Assembly (NCBI GenBank): GCA_028691155.1
Contig: JAQUZV010000063.1
Span: 1-9,452 of the forward strand
DNA: 9,452 bases
Direction of reading: 5' to 3'
Source: Victivallales bacterium
Lineage (GTDB): Bacteria; Verrucomicrobiota; Lentisphaeria; Victivallales; SZUA-371
Shown: positions 7,747 through 9,452 of the stretch, piece after piece
Layout: the number at the start of each line of letters is the position of its first letter
Position numbering within the stretch: position 1 is the first letter of the stretch
Notes under the pieces: model-generated
What the model saw: only the letters and a program-made list of their open reading frames with translations
Database searches by the model: none
Told to the model about the DNA's origin: nothing
Position numbers and translations under genes: made by a program

Positions 7747-8176
7747 GGAATTAACGGTAAGAGAGGCCATGCTGCTGGTGCTCGATCAGTCCCCGCAGGA
7801 ATTTGCGCAGATGAAAGCACTGTTCAAACAGGTCAGCGACGCTTTCGACGCCGCCGACGACCAGATCGGCCTCCAACTGATCTCGGAAAAAGTGTTTCCC
7901 ATGATCCGCAGTCTGGCTGCTTTCTGCGGCACGATTTTCGATTATCATCTGGCCATTCTCGGCGACGAAACGGGAGTACGTTTCTGCGCCGCACTCCAGC
8001 GTCTGCATGAGCTGTTGGCGGAACTGGCGGAAGAAACCGGCAACGGCAATTTCACCGAAGTAGGCGATATTCTGCGTTTCGATTTTTTCGATTTCATCAC
8101 CGATCTGGAAGCGCTGTTCCCGCAACTCCGCGCCTGTTTTGTCGCTTCCGCCGCACCGGAGTTGGAATGTGTCTGA
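7739..8176 (+). CDS. Small acidic helical protein between two maf genes, unknown function
   Basis: The protein has 145 residues, overlaps the end of the first maf gene by 8 bases and is preceded by a strong ribosome site (AGGAG at 7727-7731, 7 bases from the ATG). It is acidic and predicted all-helical, with no signal peptide or membrane segment and no enzymatic motif. Visible blocks are FAQMKALFKQVSDAFDAADD near the N-terminus, a middle helix with a Phe/Ile/Tyr-rich patch, and a C-terminal EVGDILRFDFFDFITDLEAL. The helical layout and the position between glycosyltransferases suggest a cytoplasmic partner or chaperone, such as a FliS/FliT-like role or a Maf accessory subunit. That is inference from context; I do not recognise the family. 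Its reading frame and ribosome site make it a real gene with good confidence. Confidence 0.8.
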   Translation: MDKELTVREAMLLVLDQSPQEFAQMKALFKQVSDAFDAADDQIGLQLISEKVFPMIRSLAAFCGTIFDYHLAILGDETGVRFCAALQRLHELLAELAEETGNGNFTEVGDILRFDFFDFITDLEALFPQLRACFVASAAPELECV

Positions 8177-9452
8177 ACCGGCGGTGACCAACAATATGCC
8201 ATCTGGTTTATCGGCCAACCGACGCTTTCTGGAGTCACGGATATCTCCGGCCACCCGGCGCGCCCTGGAAGAAGCCCATCCCGAAACCGCATGTCTTCAG
8301 GCGGAAGCGCGTCCGGACGGCGACTGGAATCTATCCTGGTCCGACGGCCGCCGCACGGTAGCGCTGCACAGTCGCCGCGCGCCTCGCGACGAGGCACGCC
8401 GTCTCGCCGAAAAATTATCCGATCCCGCCATCGACTGCTGTCTGGTGGCCGGATTTGCCGGCATGTACCATTTGCCCGCCATTGCCGCCAGGTTGCCGCG
8501 CCGAACCCTGCTGCTGGTCGTCGATCTCAGTCCCGATCTGGTTCGGGCCGCTCTGCCCTACTGTCGGCTGACCGAACTGGCCGCGTATGAGCAATCCTGT
8601 ATTTTTATCGTCAACTCCGATCTGGTGGCGATCGTCCGCGAATTCCGCCGCACCATTGCCGGACTGCCGCAGTGCCGGGTTACCGCTCTGCTCCATCCGT
8701 CGGCCCGGCGGCTGGCCCCCAACGCCTATCGCCGCCTGCTGGACGAACTGGCCGCGGAAGTAGAGCTGGAGGAATGCGATCGCGCCACCCGCAACGCCGC
8801 TGCCGCCGCCTGGTCCACCAACGCCCGCGCCAATCTCCCGGCCATATTGACGGCCCCCGATCCCAATCTGTTGCGCCATCGTTTTTCCGGCGCCACCGCA
8901 CTGGTGGCCGCCGCCGGACCGGGACTGAATGCCGCCTTGCCGCTGATCCGCCGGCGACGCCGGGAGGTACTGCTGATTGCCGTCGGTACCGCCATGAAAC
9001 CGTTGCTGGCCGCCGGAATCGAACCCGATCTGGTTGTCGCGCTCGACAGCGACCCGCAAACTTTACAACAACTGCCCGACACCGTTCCGAGCCGTACCAT
9101 GCTGCTTGCCGCGCCGTCGGTCCCCCCCGAATGGATCGGGAGATTTGCCGGACGGACGTGGTTTTTCTCTTTTTCCGGCCTCGGCAATTTCAATCATTTT
9201 CTGGACGATATCGGACGAGCGCCGGTAATCCTCAACGTCGGCGGCACCGTCGCTCTCAGCGCCATCGACGCCGCCGTCATGACCGGTTGCCGCCGGCTCA
9301 TCATCTGCGGGTTGGATCTGGCCATCGCCGCCGACGGCGCCACCCACGCGGTCAATTCCATGTACGACCGTCACCGCATCGATCCCGGAGAACTGATTCC
9401 GGTCGACGGCAATTATCATCGCACCGTACCGACCACCCGGCAATTCGCCGCC
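8169..9452 (+). CDS. Maf/DUF115 glycosyltransferase, copy 2 (truncated by window end)
   Basis: An open frame of 428 codons runs off the window edge. The likely start is GTG at 8169, overlapping the previous gene by 8 bases, with GGAG at 8158-8161 seven bases upstream. An ATG at 8196 preceded by GGTGA is an alternative. The N-terminal domain shows LHSRRAPRDEARRLAEKL (His67) and AGFAGMYHLPAIAARLP, closer to the usual Maf pattern than copy 1. The DUF115 core starts at residue 239 with FSGATALVAAAGPGLNA, then IEPDLVVALDSDP, VGGTVALSAIDAAVMTGC, ICGLDLAIAADGATH and VPTTRQF at the edge. The core begins at almost the same residue as in copy 1 (239 against 238), so the two are clear paralogues but strongly diverged. 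It probably acts on flagellin too, perhaps with a different site or sugar specificity. The C-terminal domain is not visible. Confidence 0.85.
   Translation, partial: MSEPAVTNNMPSGLSANRRFLESRISPATRRALEEAHPETACLQAEARPDGDWNLSWSDGRRTVALHSRRAPRDEARRLAEKLSDPAIDCCLVAGFAGMYHLPAIAARLPRRTLLLVVDLSPDLVRAALPYCRLTELAAYEQSCIFIVNSDLVAIVREFRRTIAGLPQCRVTALLHPSARRLAPNAYRRLLDELAAEVELEECDRATRNAAAAAWSTNARANLPAILTAPDPNLLRHRFSGATALVAAAGPGLNAALPLIRRRRREVLLIAVGTAMKPLLAAGIEPDLVVALDSDPQTLQQLPDTVPSRTMLLAAPSVPPEWIGRFAGRTWFFSFSGLGNFNHFLDDIGRAPVILNVGGTVALSAIDAAVMTGCRRLIICGLDLAIAADGATHAVNSMYDRHRIDPGELIPVDGNYHRTVPTTRQFAA

Noticed and set aside
8291..8590. Plus-strand open frame of 99 codons
   Set aside because: It overlaps the second maf gene in a different frame. 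The maf frame carries continuous family motifs, while this one is Arg/Ser-rich nonsense.

Overview
The window is one continuous run of plus-strand genes from a flagellated bacterium. Every neighbouring pair overlaps by a few bases or is separated by no more than about 45 bases, so the whole stretch looks like part of one long operon. GC content is high (roughly 60 percent by eye), with strong GCC/GGC/CGC codon bias. The gene content is that of a bacterium using sigma-54-dependent flagellar control of the FlrBC/FleSR type. The gene order is not one I recognise from Vibrio or Pseudomonas, so a lineage outside the classic Gammaproteobacteria is likely, but the sequence alone does not let me name it.

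Layout: (1) bases 3-215, the C-terminal end of a response-regulator receiver protein cut by the window edge; (2) 221-2590, a 789-residue membrane-anchored TPR-type protein of unknown function; (3) 2587-3207, a FlgN-like export chaperone with an unusual low-complexity C-terminal extension; (4) 3200-4420, a soluble PAS histidine kinase (FlrB/FleS-like); (5) 4413-5852, its NtrC-family sigma-54 activator (FlrC/FleR-like); (6) 5896-7746, a Maf/DUF115 motility-associated glycosyltransferase; (7) 7739-8176, a small acidic helical protein I do not recognise; (8) 8169 to the window end, a second, divergent Maf/DUF115 paralogue, truncated by the edge.

Taken together, the kinase and activator would switch on middle or late flagellar genes. 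The FlgN-like protein would deliver hook-filament junction proteins to the export apparatus. The two Maf proteins would glycosylate flagellin, probably with a nonulosonic acid, before export. The TPR protein and the 145-residue protein are the two components without an assigned role. The pair of Maf genes flanking the small protein is the most distinctive arrangement. No RNA gene, mobile element, CRISPR array or convincing terminator was seen, and there is no stretch over 300 bases without a gene.
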